This document shows positions 25,815-36,482 of a DNA stretch of 64,000 bases, in pieces; positions within the stretch are counted from its first letter, which is position 1; each line of letters starts with the position of its first letter. The notes under the pieces are model-generated. The model saw only the letters and a list, made by a program, of their open reading frames with translations, was not told where the DNA came from and did no database searches. Both the position numbers and the translations under genes were made by a program. The stretch lies in contig NC_040017.1 of NCBI RefSeq assembly GCF_000972845.2, positions 24,265,606-24,329,605 of the forward strand, in the 5' to 3' direction. The stretch is from Larimichthys crocea. Lineage: Eukaryota > Chordata > Actinopteri > Sciaenidae.

Positions 25815-26150
25815 AGCACAGGTTCCACTGCTACTGTAATCATTTTATCATTCATTGTAATTCATTGTCATTTTATCAGTCATTGTAATTGTACAATATG
25901 TTTGTGTTGATTTGTTCTGTACACGTGACATCCATTGCACGTCTGTCCGTCCTGGGAGAGGGATCCCTCCTCTGTGGCTCTTCCTGAGGTTTCTTCCACC
26001 TTTTTTCCCTGTTAAAAGTTTTTTTCTCACTCAAACCGAGGGTCTAAGGACAGAGGGTGTCACTCCCTGTACAGATTGTAAAGCCCTCCAAGGCAAATGT
26101 ACTTTGTGACTTTGAGCTATACAAATAAAATTTGATTTGATTTTGATTTT
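25815..26150 (+). repeat. Dispersed teleost retroposon 3' end, copy 1
   Basis: Contains cgtcctgggagagggatccc, ctcttcctgaggtttcttcc, ggtctaaggacagagggtgtc and a tail with gagctatacaaataaa. A second copy at 46400-46745 is close to identical over most of its length. This is a widespread fish repeat, probably the 3' end of a non-LTR element. Confidence 0.75.
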
Positions 26151-27186
26151 AATAGGTGAAAAGTATTATACACTGTTGCCCATAAAGATGTGATTTACTC
26201 TTGACAGATAAAGTATCTTCTCTAAATTTTATTGATCAATCTCTTCCAAATATATCACAGTGAAATTGAATGATGTGTATAAAGAGGAATAAAAATATAA
26301 AGCTATAATAAAATCACAGTGCAGGATTCACTGATGCCAAACAGCAGAGACCTTTCACTCTCTCTCTTTTCATCTCCCCGTGTAGTCGTGCTGTTCGGGA
26401 CATCTTATCTAAGATCATTTAAAGTTTGACCTGCAGTGGTTTAAATTCCAGGCATGTAATGATGAACCGGCAGTGTGTAAATATCAGGCCCATAGACGGC
26501 CTTTACGAACTCTGCCTGACCATGGACCAGACTGCTGATGTCTGGTGCTGGCTGCATCCTGATATTTTTTACAGTCATGAAGAAAATGATGATAAATCCT
26601 CATCCAGGGTTAATTTACCTTGGACATATTCACCGATTACTTGATTACTACTATTTGTAAATGTAAGAATTCACACTATGTTTGTGGCAGATTTATATTT
26701 TTTAACTTCAACAGATTTGTTCTTGACGAAGCCACAGAGGACATTGTATATCAGCGCTAGAAAAAACTTTTCATGCCTCACAGTGCAGCTTTATACTTTT
26801 ATCTAGAACACAAGAGAACAATGACAAACATATTTTTGGAACCACATTTTATTGTATCGTCCATCAACTCTTTCAATAACATGAATTGAGGTGGAGCATC
26901 TGAAGAAGATCTGCGGGAAATCAGATCATAATCAGAAATATTTTCACCATTTTTCACCAAAATCAGTGAAATAGTTGGTGCTGTCAGTGCTGTCAAGTGT
27001 TACTTCTCTCAGAGCATTTCTGCATGCCATAAATTCAATTTCCTCTATCACTATGAAAATATAATCGAACACACAAACATTAACACTAACACTGAATTCT
27101 TACAGAAACTCCAAAAACAAATCGAGTTTTTCAACTATTAAAAACTTTTAAAACTGTTTATGTCATCCATCTCTGAGAGGATAGTT

Positions 27187-27450
27187 TAAATAATTAATGA
27201 ACCAATTAACAGCCACCTTTAATGCGTTTCACAGGGGTTTATTTGCCATGGGAGAATAGTGGTAATTGTCTCATTAGCATCGCTGTTCTGTTTTGAGTCC
27301 AAATCCACACGGAGAAAAAACAAACCACCACCAACACCATCATATTCCCTCATGATACCTCTGTGTGAGCTCTGCTTAGTAACTGAGTGCACAGACCACA
27401 CAATGACGACAATCCAACATGCAAAACAAACTTTCAGATGAAGAAATAAT
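27187..27450 (+). repeat. Diverged relic of the odorant-receptor flank
   Basis: Shares gtttaaataattaatga, the caaatccacac-ggagaaaa-aca block and a similar order of short matches with 41650-41820 and 44655-44825. This suggests an older copy of the receptor-unit flank, with its receptor lost, lies between DIABLO and the first receptor. Confidence 0.4.
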
Positions 27451-27934
27451 CTACAGAAAGTTTCACCAAATGAGCGCATCAGGATTTCAGCCTTGTTTAC
27501 AATCACTTGTGTTTATTGATATAGATAATATGTTTATTAACACCTTTTAAACTTTTAGTTTCTTCGACTCACTGATTTGTGAGCACAAGTCTGTTACAGT
27601 ATAAAACATAAAGGACGTCAAAAATAAAAAACTTTTTATCCACATTATCTCCAAAAATCTAACTTGCCCTGAAGACTGACGGTCAAAACTACAACAAGGT
27701 TATGGGTTAGGGCAGGGGTCCCCCAACTTTTCGGCCCCCACTATCCCCAGATGTCACATGATTTGTCCTTGTTACATGTCGTAAGGTTATATATTCGATA
27801 TTTGATTTCTGAAAATCATCTTGTGAAGTAGCAAAAAACACAAAGTACAGCTGAGGATGATGGGAGTATAGTTAGCTTTGTTATTATTTTATGAACCAAA
27901 GTATTGGACCCATTGATGGAAGAGCTAGTGTTAG

Positions 27935-28055
27935 AGTTAAGGTGTCACCAGACTCATTACGATCCAGCCTCTGGGAATCATGAATGTATGTACAAAAAGG
28001 TATAGCAATCCATCCAGTAGTTATTGAGAGAGAGATGACATGTTGGACCGTCTGA
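27935..28055 (+). repeat. Dispersed teleost repeat (gcaatccatccagtagttattgag)
   Basis: The phrases gtgtcaccagactcattacga, ctgggaatcatgaatgtatgtac and gcaatccatccagtagttat are typical of an abundant fish repeat. Another copy is at 35870-36020. Confidence 0.65.
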
Positions 28056-28671
28056 CAGGCCAAGAAACGGACAATGTCTTCCACAGTGAACAGAATTAAA
28101 GGCGTGGTATCAGAGGATAAGAAAACATGAACAAAAAAAGGTACATTTGGTGAAATAAGCACAAAATTTAGACATAAACATTGTCATCCAGTGACAGATT
28201 GTGAAATATTAGAAGTAGCTTCTAAAATCAGAATTCATCATAGAGATATGGTGCAATTTTTTTTTGTGCTGGCAATGGAAATGTCATGAGAAGGAAATGA
28301 TCTGCACTTTTTCATAACAAAGCAGTTCACTTATTATTTAGAGCCAGTTCGATACACCTTGGTTATTTCGGCAAGAAGGGTGTTGGATATGACTCCTAAT
28401 AATGCTGGTTTAGGTGAACCTACAGTCTCCAATACCTAAACCCAAAAATGAATGTACACATTAACTTACTATCATTCCAGAACTGTCTGTATGTTACACT
28501 GTTGTGTGGAAAAAGTGAGCTGACCTGGAAAGCAAAGCCCTTGATACCAGTTGATGTTCCAACCATCACCTATGACCATAAGCTTTGGGTAGTGAGAGAA
28601 TGATATCGCAGGTATAAGAGGCCAAAATTGAGCTTCCACTGTCGGATCGCCGAGCTCAATCAATGATATGG

Positions 28672-28945
28672 GGTTAGGATCTCAGACATACAGAGGGAGC
28701 TCAGAGTAGAGCCACTACTCCTTCACGTCTATAACAGCCAGCTGAGGTGGTTCGGACATCTGATCAGGATGCCTCCTTACTTTGAAAGGTGTTCCTGGTA
28801 CATCCAACTGTTAGTACACCCCAGAACCTGCTGTAGGGAATATATAACCCATCTGGCCTGGGTATGCATCGGGATCCCTGATGCATGAAAGACGGACATC
28901 TGGAACGCCCTGCTAACGCCCTGGTGCCACTCTGGGCAGATAATG
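28672..28945 (+). pseudogene. LINE ORF2 C-terminal remnant
   Basis: The plus strand reads LLLHVYNSQLRWFGHLIRMP, then THLAWVCIGIP, and ends WNALL. This is the well-known C-terminal tail of fish reverse-transcriptase ORFs (QLRWFGHLIRMPP...). It carries stops and frameshifts and is not functional. Confidence 0.75.
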
Positions 28946-29598
28946 GGGCGCAAAAAGGACCTTTATATGGATGGCAATCTTCTTACATTTGATCAGATGT
29001 GCCAAGCATACTATATTCCTAGAAAACATTTTTTAAGTATCTGCAATTAAAACATTTTATTTTATCTAAACATAAGAATGTAGTAGCTGAACTACCACTA
29101 TCACTATCTATCAATACTAGAATGAAACTATTACAATACAAATGGTTGATGAGAACATACATTACCCCGGTTAAGTTAAACCGGTGGTCCCCTGATGACA
29201 CGTGCATTAAGTGCTTAGAAGGAAAGTGTACTCTGTACCACTGCGTATGGGATTGTCCAAAAATTAAAAAAAAAATATTGGAAAGAAGTTGTTCTGACTT
29301 TATCTGAGATTGTTGGAGTAAAGGTACCTCACCAGGCAGAGATATGTATACTTGGTATATATCCAAAAAATGTTATTGTCAATCCTAAAGAGTAAACATT
29401 AATTGACTTTGGACTCCTGTAGGCCAGGAGGATGATGGCTCTGATGCCCTCGATACATGTGTGGATAAAGGAGATGGCATCTTGTATTATGTTGGGAAGG
29501 CTAACTTACATAACCAGGGGAAGGACTGCAGACTTTGAGACTGTATGGAAACCTTTAATAGAGTTTCTTAAACGTCAAAGTGTACAACCGACTTAAAA
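28946..29598 (+). pseudogene. L1-like LINE ORF2 C-terminal remnant
   Basis: In order, with frameshifts, the plus strand encodes KDLYMDGNLLTFDQMCQAYY, LQLKHFILSKHKN, RMKLLQYKWLMRTYITPVK, a C-x2-C-x6-H-C segment (CIKCLEGKCTLYHCVWDC), AEICILGIYPKN, and an ending KPLIEFLKRQS. This is the C-terminal third of an L1-clade ORF2. It directly follows a different LINE remnant and ends about 120 bp before the first receptor promoter. Confidence 0.8.
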
Positions 29599-29680
29599 CT
29601 GCTGCTGTTGTTGTTAATTGTGTTTCTGTGGTCAAACTTTCTAGCGTATAGTTAATACAGCCTGTGAGGTGTGTTTGTAG

Positions 29681-29731
29681 TAATTAATGATGACGTCATT
29701 TTCATTTTTGCTCTTATAAAGTCTTCATACA
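29681..29731 (+). promoter_or_regulatory. Promoter of odorant receptor 1: TAATTA, CRE, TATA core
   Basis: TAATTA at 29681-29686 (homeodomain type), a full CRE TGACGTCA at 29691-29698, and the shared core TATAAAGTCTTCATACA at 29715-29731. The ATG follows 168 bp after the TATA box. The same core precedes all receptors in the cluster. Confidence 0.7.
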
Positions 29732-29882
29732 CATTGCCCTGTCAGAAGGCTGCACGCAGCTCCACAGAGGACATTCATCTATTGCACTGTGTGTTATTCT
29801 GTCGTACATAGCTAAATGCAATGTCGCTGTGAGGTCCTTCATATTGAATTTATTTGACAGAAAAGCTGGACATCGGAAAGAT

Positions 29883-30821
29883 ATGACTAAAAACAACTCA
29901 TTGGTTGTTGTTGAATCCTTAATGAGAAGCGTTAATTACCGGGTCATTTTAGTTCAGGTTTTAGTTGCACTCTTCCTTTGTGTTAACTCTCTGCTAATCA
30001 CAACCTTTTTCCTGAAGGATTTCTTCTACACAACCGTGCGCTACATCTTATTTGCTATCACATTACTGTCTGACTGTCTGATCCTGATCGTGACAAATAT
30101 CTTGCTCATATTTGACTATTTTCATTTGACTATGCAGATGTGGTTGTGTCTCATCTTCTACATTTTGTCATCTGTGTACAGTTTAGTTACACCAGTTACT
30201 CTGATGGCAATGACTCTGGAGCGCTATGTGGCCATCTGCATGCCTCTGCGCCATGCAGAGCTGTGCTCCACACGCAGCACTGTGCACTGTATCCTCATTA
30301 TTCACTGCATCAGCTCTGTACCGTGCATTGTGATTCTCTTAGCCTTCTTTGCATCAGCCTCTCTTACTTTGTACAGTCAATACAAGATATGCTTTGCGGA
30401 GAGGTTGTTCTTGCACAGCTGGCAGAGTCATTTTATATCAGCCATATATCAGCTGTACTTCTTGATCATGTGCATTACTGTTGTATTCTCCTATGTTAAA
30501 ATAATGAAAGTGGCCAAAGCTGCATCAGGAGAGGATAAAAAGTCGTCAGGGAAAGGGCTCAGAACAGTAATTCTTCATGGTTTCCAGCTGCTGCTCTGTC
30601 TCATCCAGATGTGGTGTCCATTCATAAATTCTGCTGTACTTGAAGTAGATTTCATGTTATACATTAATGTCAGGTACATTAATTTCATCATCTTTTATCT
30701 CGCTCCAAGATGCCTGAGTCCTCTCATTTACGGCCTCAGGGATGAAAAGTTTTTTCATGCTCTTAAATATTACACTCTCTGCTGCTTGTGCAGGAACTTT
30801 TTTATTCATTTGACAAATTAG
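29883..30821 (+). CDS. Odorant receptor 1, OR131-2-like (intact)
   Basis: A single-exon seven-transmembrane receptor of 312 residues, expected in olfactory neurons and coupling to the olfactory G protein; the ligand is unknown. Start chosen at MTKNNSL, because NNS (an N-glycosylation site) follows the start in all paralogues; the frame is open 18 codons further up. TM1 is about residues 21-44 and TM2 about 55-78. Cys89 precedes TM3. ERYVAICMPLRHAELC (113-128) replaces DRY. TM4 is about 134-157. KAASGEDKKSS leads into TM6 (RTVILHGFQLLLC), and TM7 ends SPLIYGLRDE. These signatures are those of fish receptors annotated odorant receptor 131-2-like. Its leader is about 133 bp shorter than in receptors 2 and 3. 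Confidence 0.93.
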   Translation: MTKNNSLVVVESLMRSVNYRVILVQVLVALFLCVNSLLITTFFLKDFFYTTVRYILFAITLLSDCLILIVTNILLIFDYFHLTMQMWLCLIFYILSSVYSLVTPVTLMAMTLERYVAICMPLRHAELCSTRSTVHCILIIHCISSVPCIVILLAFFASASLTLYSQYKICFAERLFLHSWQSHFISAIYQLYFLIMCITVVFSYVKIMKVAKAASGEDKKSSGKGLRTVILHGFQLLLCLIQMWCPFINSAVLEVDFMLYINVRYINFIIFYLAPRCLSPLIYGLRDEKFFHALKYYTLCCLCRNFFIHLTN

Positions 30822-31954
30822 AGCCCAAATTCTGCTCCAGAAAAATAACGTTTATATACTATACTCTGATATACTCTGATATTGAACATGATGTGAATTA
30901 ATAACTGAAATTGTATAGTTGTGTCACTGAATATTAACTATATTCAGTTACATCTTTTTGACAAATCCAGTGATCCATTATGCAGCTTATGACGTTTGAA
31001 GATCCCCAGAGCCGTATTTCACATGGTGGAATTGCCCTTCTGAAGTCTCTGTGTACAGATACTGATGTATTCTTAATACCTTTTGTAATTTCGCTTTGCA
31101 ATGCCTATTGTTTTCTTTTTACCTGTCAGAATTACAATAAAATTTTAGATTTTCTAAAGCTGATTGTGTTTAAAATTTAAATCCCAGTTAAGGCTGGATC
31201 CTCTCTTTTCTCACATTCGTCTCTTTTTGTAATAACTGAATTATTCTTATTCTCATACTTTGTTTCATACACTCAGTGGTAATGTTATACCTGGAGATAA
31301 TGGTATACTTTCAATTTATGGCCCCAATTTTTTAATATAGAGTCCCGTCCAGCCAGCCTGTGTTATAAATAATGACATGTAAGATTTCTCTTGTACATTT
31401 TTCTGCACATTGTCACTTAACTTCTGCTGCTTAACTTCAGGAAGTAACAAACAGGAGTCACAGAAGAGGTGCAGATTTTGCAATAAATGCGGCCCAAAGA
31501 ACGCTCCATAATTATGCATTTTGAGTGAAGTATTGGACATCCAGGTCATGCCTTTGACATCCTAGGAAAACAAATTCAGCATTACTGAATGACGTGCATC
31601 AGAGGTGATTTAGGAGCGAATATACACAATGCAGACTGAAAAATAAGCAGGTTTACTACATGAACCTTGCACAGCACTGATTATACTCAACTCCATCTAT
31701 GAAACATGAACTGTTACTATGTCCTCCTAAAACATGGACAACACATTGGCCCTCTTCAGCAGGTCTTCAGACTCCTGAAGGCCTCAATACTGACACTCTT
31801 AAGTGTTTCCAGTATCAGCCACATGTAACAATTCATATAAAAATAGTTTTGTAGCCACCTTCATTTTAAAATTCAGTGATTCCAACTTTACGTCACAGCA
31901 GACGTTTGATTAGCATGCCAGATGTGTGCTGTGTGCTGTATGTTCACAATAATT

Positions 31955-32021
31955 GATGATGACGTCATTGTGTTATCTTTCATTTGATGTTCCACTTTTG
32001 TCTCTATAAAGTCTTCATACA
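31955..32021 (+). promoter_or_regulatory. Promoter of odorant receptor 2: CRE and TATA core
   Basis: TGACGTCA at 31960-31967 and TATAAAGTCTTCATACA at 32005-32021. The ATG is 301 bp after the TATA box. Confidence 0.7.
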
Positions 32022-32305
32022 TGTTGCTTTGTCAGAAGGCTGCATGCAGCTCCACAGTAGACGCTCGTCTATTGCACTGTGTGCCATAACACCACTTTAC
32101 TTCACTTTACTAGTTTAGTCAGTGACATTTCAAGATTCTGTTGATGTGTTTCTGTCGATTCTATCATACATAGTGTATATGTCATATGTCATATGCTGCT
32201 GGTGTGTATTTCTTTTAGTTTGCCTTAATGCAATTTCTACCAGTTGTTGCTGTGAGGTCCTTCATATTGAATTTATTTGACAGAAAAGCTGGGCATCGGA
32301 AAGAT

Positions 32306-33244
32306 ATGACTAAAAACAACTCATTGGGTGGTGTTGAGTTCTTAATGAGAAACGTTAATTACCGGGTCATTTTAGTTCAGGTTTTAGTTGCACTCTTCCT
32401 TTGTGTTAACTCTCTGCTAATCACAACCTTTTTCCTGAAGGATTTCTTCTACACAACCGTGCGCTACATCTTATTTGCTATCACATTACTGTCTGACTGT
32501 CTGATCCTGATCGTGACAAATATCTTGCTCATATTTGACTATTTTCATTTGACTATGCAGATGTGGTTGTGTCTCATCTTCTACATTTTGTCATCTGTGT
32601 ACAGTTTAGTTACACCCGTTACTCTGATGGCAATGACCCTGGAGCGCTATGTGGCCATCTGCATGCCTCTGCGCCATGCAGAGCTGTGCTCCACACGCAG
32701 CACTGTGCACTGCATCATCATTATTCACTGCATCAGCTCTATACCGTGCATTGTGATTCTCTTAGCCTTCTTTGCATCAGCCTCTCTTAGTTTGTACAGT
32801 CAATACAAGATATGCTCTGTAGAGAAGTTGTTCTTGTACAGCTGGCAGAGTCATTTTATGTCAGCCATATATCAGCTGTACTTCTTGATCATGTGCATTA
32901 CTGTTGTATTCTCCTATGTTAAAATAATGAAAGTGGCCAAAGCTGCATCAGGAGAGGATAAAAAGTCGTCATGGAAAGGGCTCAGGACAGTAATTCTTCA
33001 TGGTTTCCAGCTGCTGCTCTGTCTCATCCAGATGTGGTGTCCATTTATAAATGCTGCTGTACTTGAAATAGATTTCATGTTATACTTTAATGTCAGGTAC
33101 TTTAATTTCATCACCTTTTATCTCGCTCCAAGATGCCTGAGTCCTCTCATTTACGGCCTCAGGGATGAAAAGTTCTTTCATGCTCTTAAATATTACACTC
33201 TCTGCTGCTTGTGCAGGAACTTTTTTATTCATTTGACAAATTAG
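32306..33244 (+). CDS. Odorant receptor 2, OR131-2-like (intact)
   Basis: 312 residues from MTKNNSLGGVEF. The frame is open 26 codons further up (ATG 32228), but the conserved start is preferred. It has the same landmarks as receptor 1: Cys before TM3, ERYVAICMPLRHAELC, the KAASGEDKKSSWKG loop, and PLIYGLRDEKFFHALKYY. It sits in the first copy of the ~4.18-kb tandem duplication. It matches receptor 1 through TM1-TM3 but receptor 3 through TM4-TM6, a mosaic pattern. No frame damage is seen. Confidence 0.93.
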   Translation: MTKNNSLGGVEFLMRNVNYRVILVQVLVALFLCVNSLLITTFFLKDFFYTTVRYILFAITLLSDCLILIVTNILLIFDYFHLTMQMWLCLIFYILSSVYSLVTPVTLMAMTLERYVAICMPLRHAELCSTRSTVHCIIIIHCISSIPCIVILLAFFASASLSLYSQYKICSVEKLFLYSWQSHFMSAIYQLYFLIMCITVVFSYVKIMKVAKAASGEDKKSSWKGLRTVILHGFQLLLCLIQMWCPFINAAVLEIDFMLYFNVRYFNFITFYLAPRCLSPLIYGLRDEKFFHALKYYTLCCLCRNFFIHLTN

Positions 33245-33999
33245 AGCCCAAATTCTGCTCCAGAAAATAATACTATGTATACTATAATATACTCTGCTAC
33301 TGAATATAATGTGCACTGATGACCTTAGAAGGTCCCTGGTGCCTGATTCTACGTGGTGGAAATGCCCTCTTGAAGTGTTTGTGTACAGCTGTTGATGTAT
33401 TGTTAATACTTTTTGTAATTTCACTTTGTAAGGCACCTTTTTTTCTTGTCATGTGTATTTATAATACATTTGAAATTTCTTAAGTCTGATGGTGTTTTCA
33501 ATTCAAGCCCCACTTTAGACTAGATCCTCTCTTTTCTTCTCTTTAAGTCTTCCACACACTGTGCTGATTACACTCAGTGGTGTAGTGGTACCTGGAGAAG
33601 TGGGTATACTTTTAATTTATGCGCCCCAGTTCTTTTTATTAAACACCTTTTGTTACCATTAATGTCATGTAAGACCTTTCTAGCACATTTTTCTGCACAT
33701 TGTCACTACTCTTCTGCTGCTTGACTTCAGGGAGTAACAATCACATGAGTCACAGAAGAAAGCTCCAAAGAAAGCTCCATAATTATGCATTTTGAGTGAA
33801 GTATTGGACAACCAGGTCATGCCTTTGAAATCCCTGCAGAACATGACTGAATGATTTGCATCAGAGAGGATTTAGATGTAAATATACACAACGCAGACTG
33901 AAAAATACATAATTCCACTCCGTGTACCTGCACATACTGCATGTTCACTAGGACTAGATGTTTCAATCCCTTGATAAATCAGCACAACACTGTTGATGG

Positions 34000-35200
34000 A
34001 GATGTCCTCTTGGGTTGAGGTCTGGATTGGGGGGAAGACCGCCTGGTGCCTCTAGTACGACACATCATCAGTTGTGCACACCAGCCTCATTGCGTGTTTC
34101 GGCCTTTCATCACAATAGACCCTCACCCAAGGTTGGCCCACCACAGGCTGATCAGACTTGGGTGTGTGTTGCGCTGGAGGCTCCATGAGGTCACTTGGCA
34201 GCCCATATCGTCTCCTTCCGCTTCAACCACAGTCAGTGGCTGCTTCTTTCCGCAGCAGTTGCGAGCTCCTTGATGGTCTTCCGCTGAGCCTGTCCTCTTA
34301 TTCCAACCTCTTTTAGTAGCCTTAAGGTTGAACAGGCTACAAAGCCCCTGCAGCCCACTTCCACTGAATGCACAAATATATTCCAGCCCTGGTCCTCTGC
34401 CTCGGCAGCCAAGTTTGCATATCGCAACCGTTTCCTTTCAAACGCTTCATTGATGGCTTCTTCCCAAGGGACTGTCAGTTCCACGATGAAGACACGTCGG
34501 CAGGATTTGGACCAAAGGAGCAGGTCTGGGTGCACGTTGGTCACTGCAATTTTGGGTGGGAAAGTGAGCCTCTGCTTTAAGTATACCCGCATTTCCCAGT
34601 CCCGTGCTGCATTCAGTGGGCATGAGTCTGTAGGCGACCAGTTGGTCGGCTGTTTCTCCCCTTCCCGGATGAAGGATGCTGGTTGCCGAAATGTAGCCTG
34701 GGCTTCTGGGGGCATGGCGTTTGCAATTACCCTCTTATTCTCCAGTGCAGCAGCCAGGCACTTCAGCACTTGGTTGTGGCGCCAGGTGTATCTGCCTTGA
34801 GTAAGGCTGGTCTTGCAACCCACCAGGATGTGTTTCAGGGTTGCTGGGGCAAGACACTGGAGACAGGCTGGATCCTCTCCAAGTCAGAGATGTAGGTTGG
34901 CTGGAGAGGGCAGGACATCATATGTGGCTCTGATGGTAAAGCTCAACATGTTGGACTCCATGTTCCACAACTCGCTCCAAGTGATCTTCCTCCTCTCCAC
35001 GCCATCCCACCCCATCCAGCAGCCTTGCTTGGCTTGGGACACAGCTCTGGCACCCCTGTCCGCTTCTTCCTGGTGGTGCACCTCCTCAACCACCAGGCGC
35101 CTGCGTTCAGCTGGAGTAGCCTTCTGCCATGTGGGTGTTGTTGCTCCCAAACCTGGGCCCCCTCTGCCATGTTGGACTTGGCCCACTATGCCCCTCTGAC
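34000..35200 (-). mobile_element. 3' fragment of a restriction-like-endonuclease (R2-type) non-LTR retrotransposon, copy A
   Basis: The block is absent from the matching place after receptor 1 (near 31675, where flank homology is continuous to gattatactcaactcc), so it was inserted into a receptor flank before the tandem duplication. Its minus-strand frame has a CCHC knuckle and an endonuclease-like tail. Exact ends and a target duplication could not be fixed. Confidence 0.7.
34233..35186 (-). pseudogene. Retrotransposon C-terminus: CCHC knuckle plus REL-endonuclease, one in-frame stop
   Basis: One frame runs from 35186 to 34233 with a single TGA at 34884-34886. Before the stop comes a thumb-like region ending TYDVLPSPANLHL. 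After it come C-x2-C-x7-H-x4-C (CLQC...H...C), GRYTWRHNQVL, then a restriction-like endonuclease signature (PDLLLWSKSC..VFIVELTVPWEEA...ERKRLRYANL). A VEVGCRGF motif follows. This is the order seen at the end of R2/NeSL/Hero-type ORFs. The reverse transcriptase core is missing, so it is not mobile. The exact clade is uncertain. Confidence 0.78.
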
Positions 35201-35869
35201 TCAGATTATACTCAACTCCATAGCATTAAAACTCCATCTATGAAACATGAACTGTTACTATGTCCTCCTAAAACGTGGACAACACATTGACCCTCTTCAG
35301 CAGGTCTTCAGACTCCTGAAGGCCTCAATACTGACACTCTTAAGTGGCTCCAGTATCAGCCACATGAGACAATTCATATTAGAAATATTCCTTTAGCCAC
35401 CTTCATTATAAAATCCAGTGATTCCAACTTTACGTCACAGCAGACGTTGGTTTAGCATGCCAGGTGGCTTAAACATGCTGTTTCTTGTTTGGGCATGGCT
35501 CAGGCAGCATGCTGATTAACTGAGGATTCACTTAGCACACTAGCTAGTTTAACAGATTGTTTGGTTCATCTTGTAGCTCAGATCAAACATGCTATGTAAC
35601 CTGATACATGATTAATGTCATTTGATGGTATATAAGAGTCTATGTTTTGGTCTATGTTTGTTTAGCTCCGGGTTAGTTTGACATGCCGTAGACGAAAGCG
35701 CACACGACCTGGTATGGAGGATTGTATTGAGTGTGTTTGTTCAATGAAGTGGAGGGTAGTTCTGGCATGTTGGAACACACAAAACACATCACAACAGTCA
35801 TGAACCATTTTGAAATTTGGGTTGCGGGTGATGCTGGATTAAAAGTCAGACGATCAACAGTTTTTATAT

Positions 35870-36020
35870 TACACCAAACTTCATGGAAATCCATGCAGGA
35901 GTTGTTGCACAAATCAATCATCACAAATGTCTGTACAAACTTTCATGGCAATCCATCCAATAGGTATTGAGATATACCAGTCTGGACCAAATGGTGGACA
36001 GGCTGATATACTGATATTGT
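35870..36020 (+). repeat. Dispersed teleost repeat (ggcaatccatccaataggtattgag)
   Basis: Contains tgtctgtacaaactttcatgg, gcaatccatccaatag and ccagtctggaccaaatggtgg. Same family as 27935-28055. It lies in the part of copy A not present in copy B. Confidence 0.7.
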
Positions 36021-36132
36021 TCAAATGCGAAAGCATGTATGATTTTTTTCTCAATACTACGACCATTAAAACTCAAACACATGTATGTAACTCTAATTAT
36101 TACCGCCTGTGTGCTGTGTGTTCACAATAATT

Positions 36133-36198
36133 GATGATGACGTCATTCGTTATCTTTCATTTGATGCTCCACTTTTGTCTCTATAAAGTCTTCATACA
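36133..36198 (+). promoter_or_regulatory. Promoter of odorant receptor 3: CRE and TATA core
   Basis: TGACGTCA at 36138-36145 and TATAAAGTCTTCATACA at 36182-36198. The spacing to the ATG (301 bp) is the same as in receptor 2. Confidence 0.7.
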
Positions 36199-36482
36199 TG
36201 TTGCTCTGTCAGAAGGCTGCATGCAGCTCCACAGGAGACGCTCGTCTATTGCACTGTGTGCCATAACACCACTTTACTTCACTTTACTAGTTTAGTCAGT
36301 GACATTTCAAGATTCTGTTGATGTGTTTCTGTCGATTCTATCATACATAGTGTATATGTCATATGTCATATGCTGCTGGTGTGTATTTCTTTTAGTTTGC
36401 CTTAATGCAATTTCTACCAGTTGTTGCTGTGAGGTCCTTCATATTGAATTTATTTGACAGAAAAGCTGGGCATCGGAAAGAT

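Larger units (their letters stand above)
31920..36105 (+). repeat. ~4.18-kb tandem duplication, copy A
   Basis: Contains promoter, receptor 2, its 3' flank, the retrotransposon fragment and spacer. Corresponding points in copies A and B are offset by 4177-4179 bp (for example 32306/36483 and 35025/39204). Copy A runs on past the point where B is cut. Confidence 0.92.

Noticed and set aside
27714..27760. caggggtcccccaacttttcgg, a possible hAT end
   Set aside because: Looks like a hAT terminal repeat, but I could not find the opposite end or a target duplication.
30140..30499. Long second frames inside each receptor gene
   Set aside because: Shadow frames of the receptor coding sequence, shared because the receptors are paralogues.
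33080..33436. 118-codon antisense frame over the receptor 3' end, kept in three copies (33080-33436, 37257-37613, 39938-40294)
   Set aside because: It is the complement of TM7 and the adjoining flank. It is kept only because the copies are recent duplicates, and no family signature was recognised.
34884..35186. Stand-alone 100-codon minus frame
   Set aside because: It is the upstream part of the retrotransposon C-terminal frame, cut off by the in-frame TGA, and not a separate gene.
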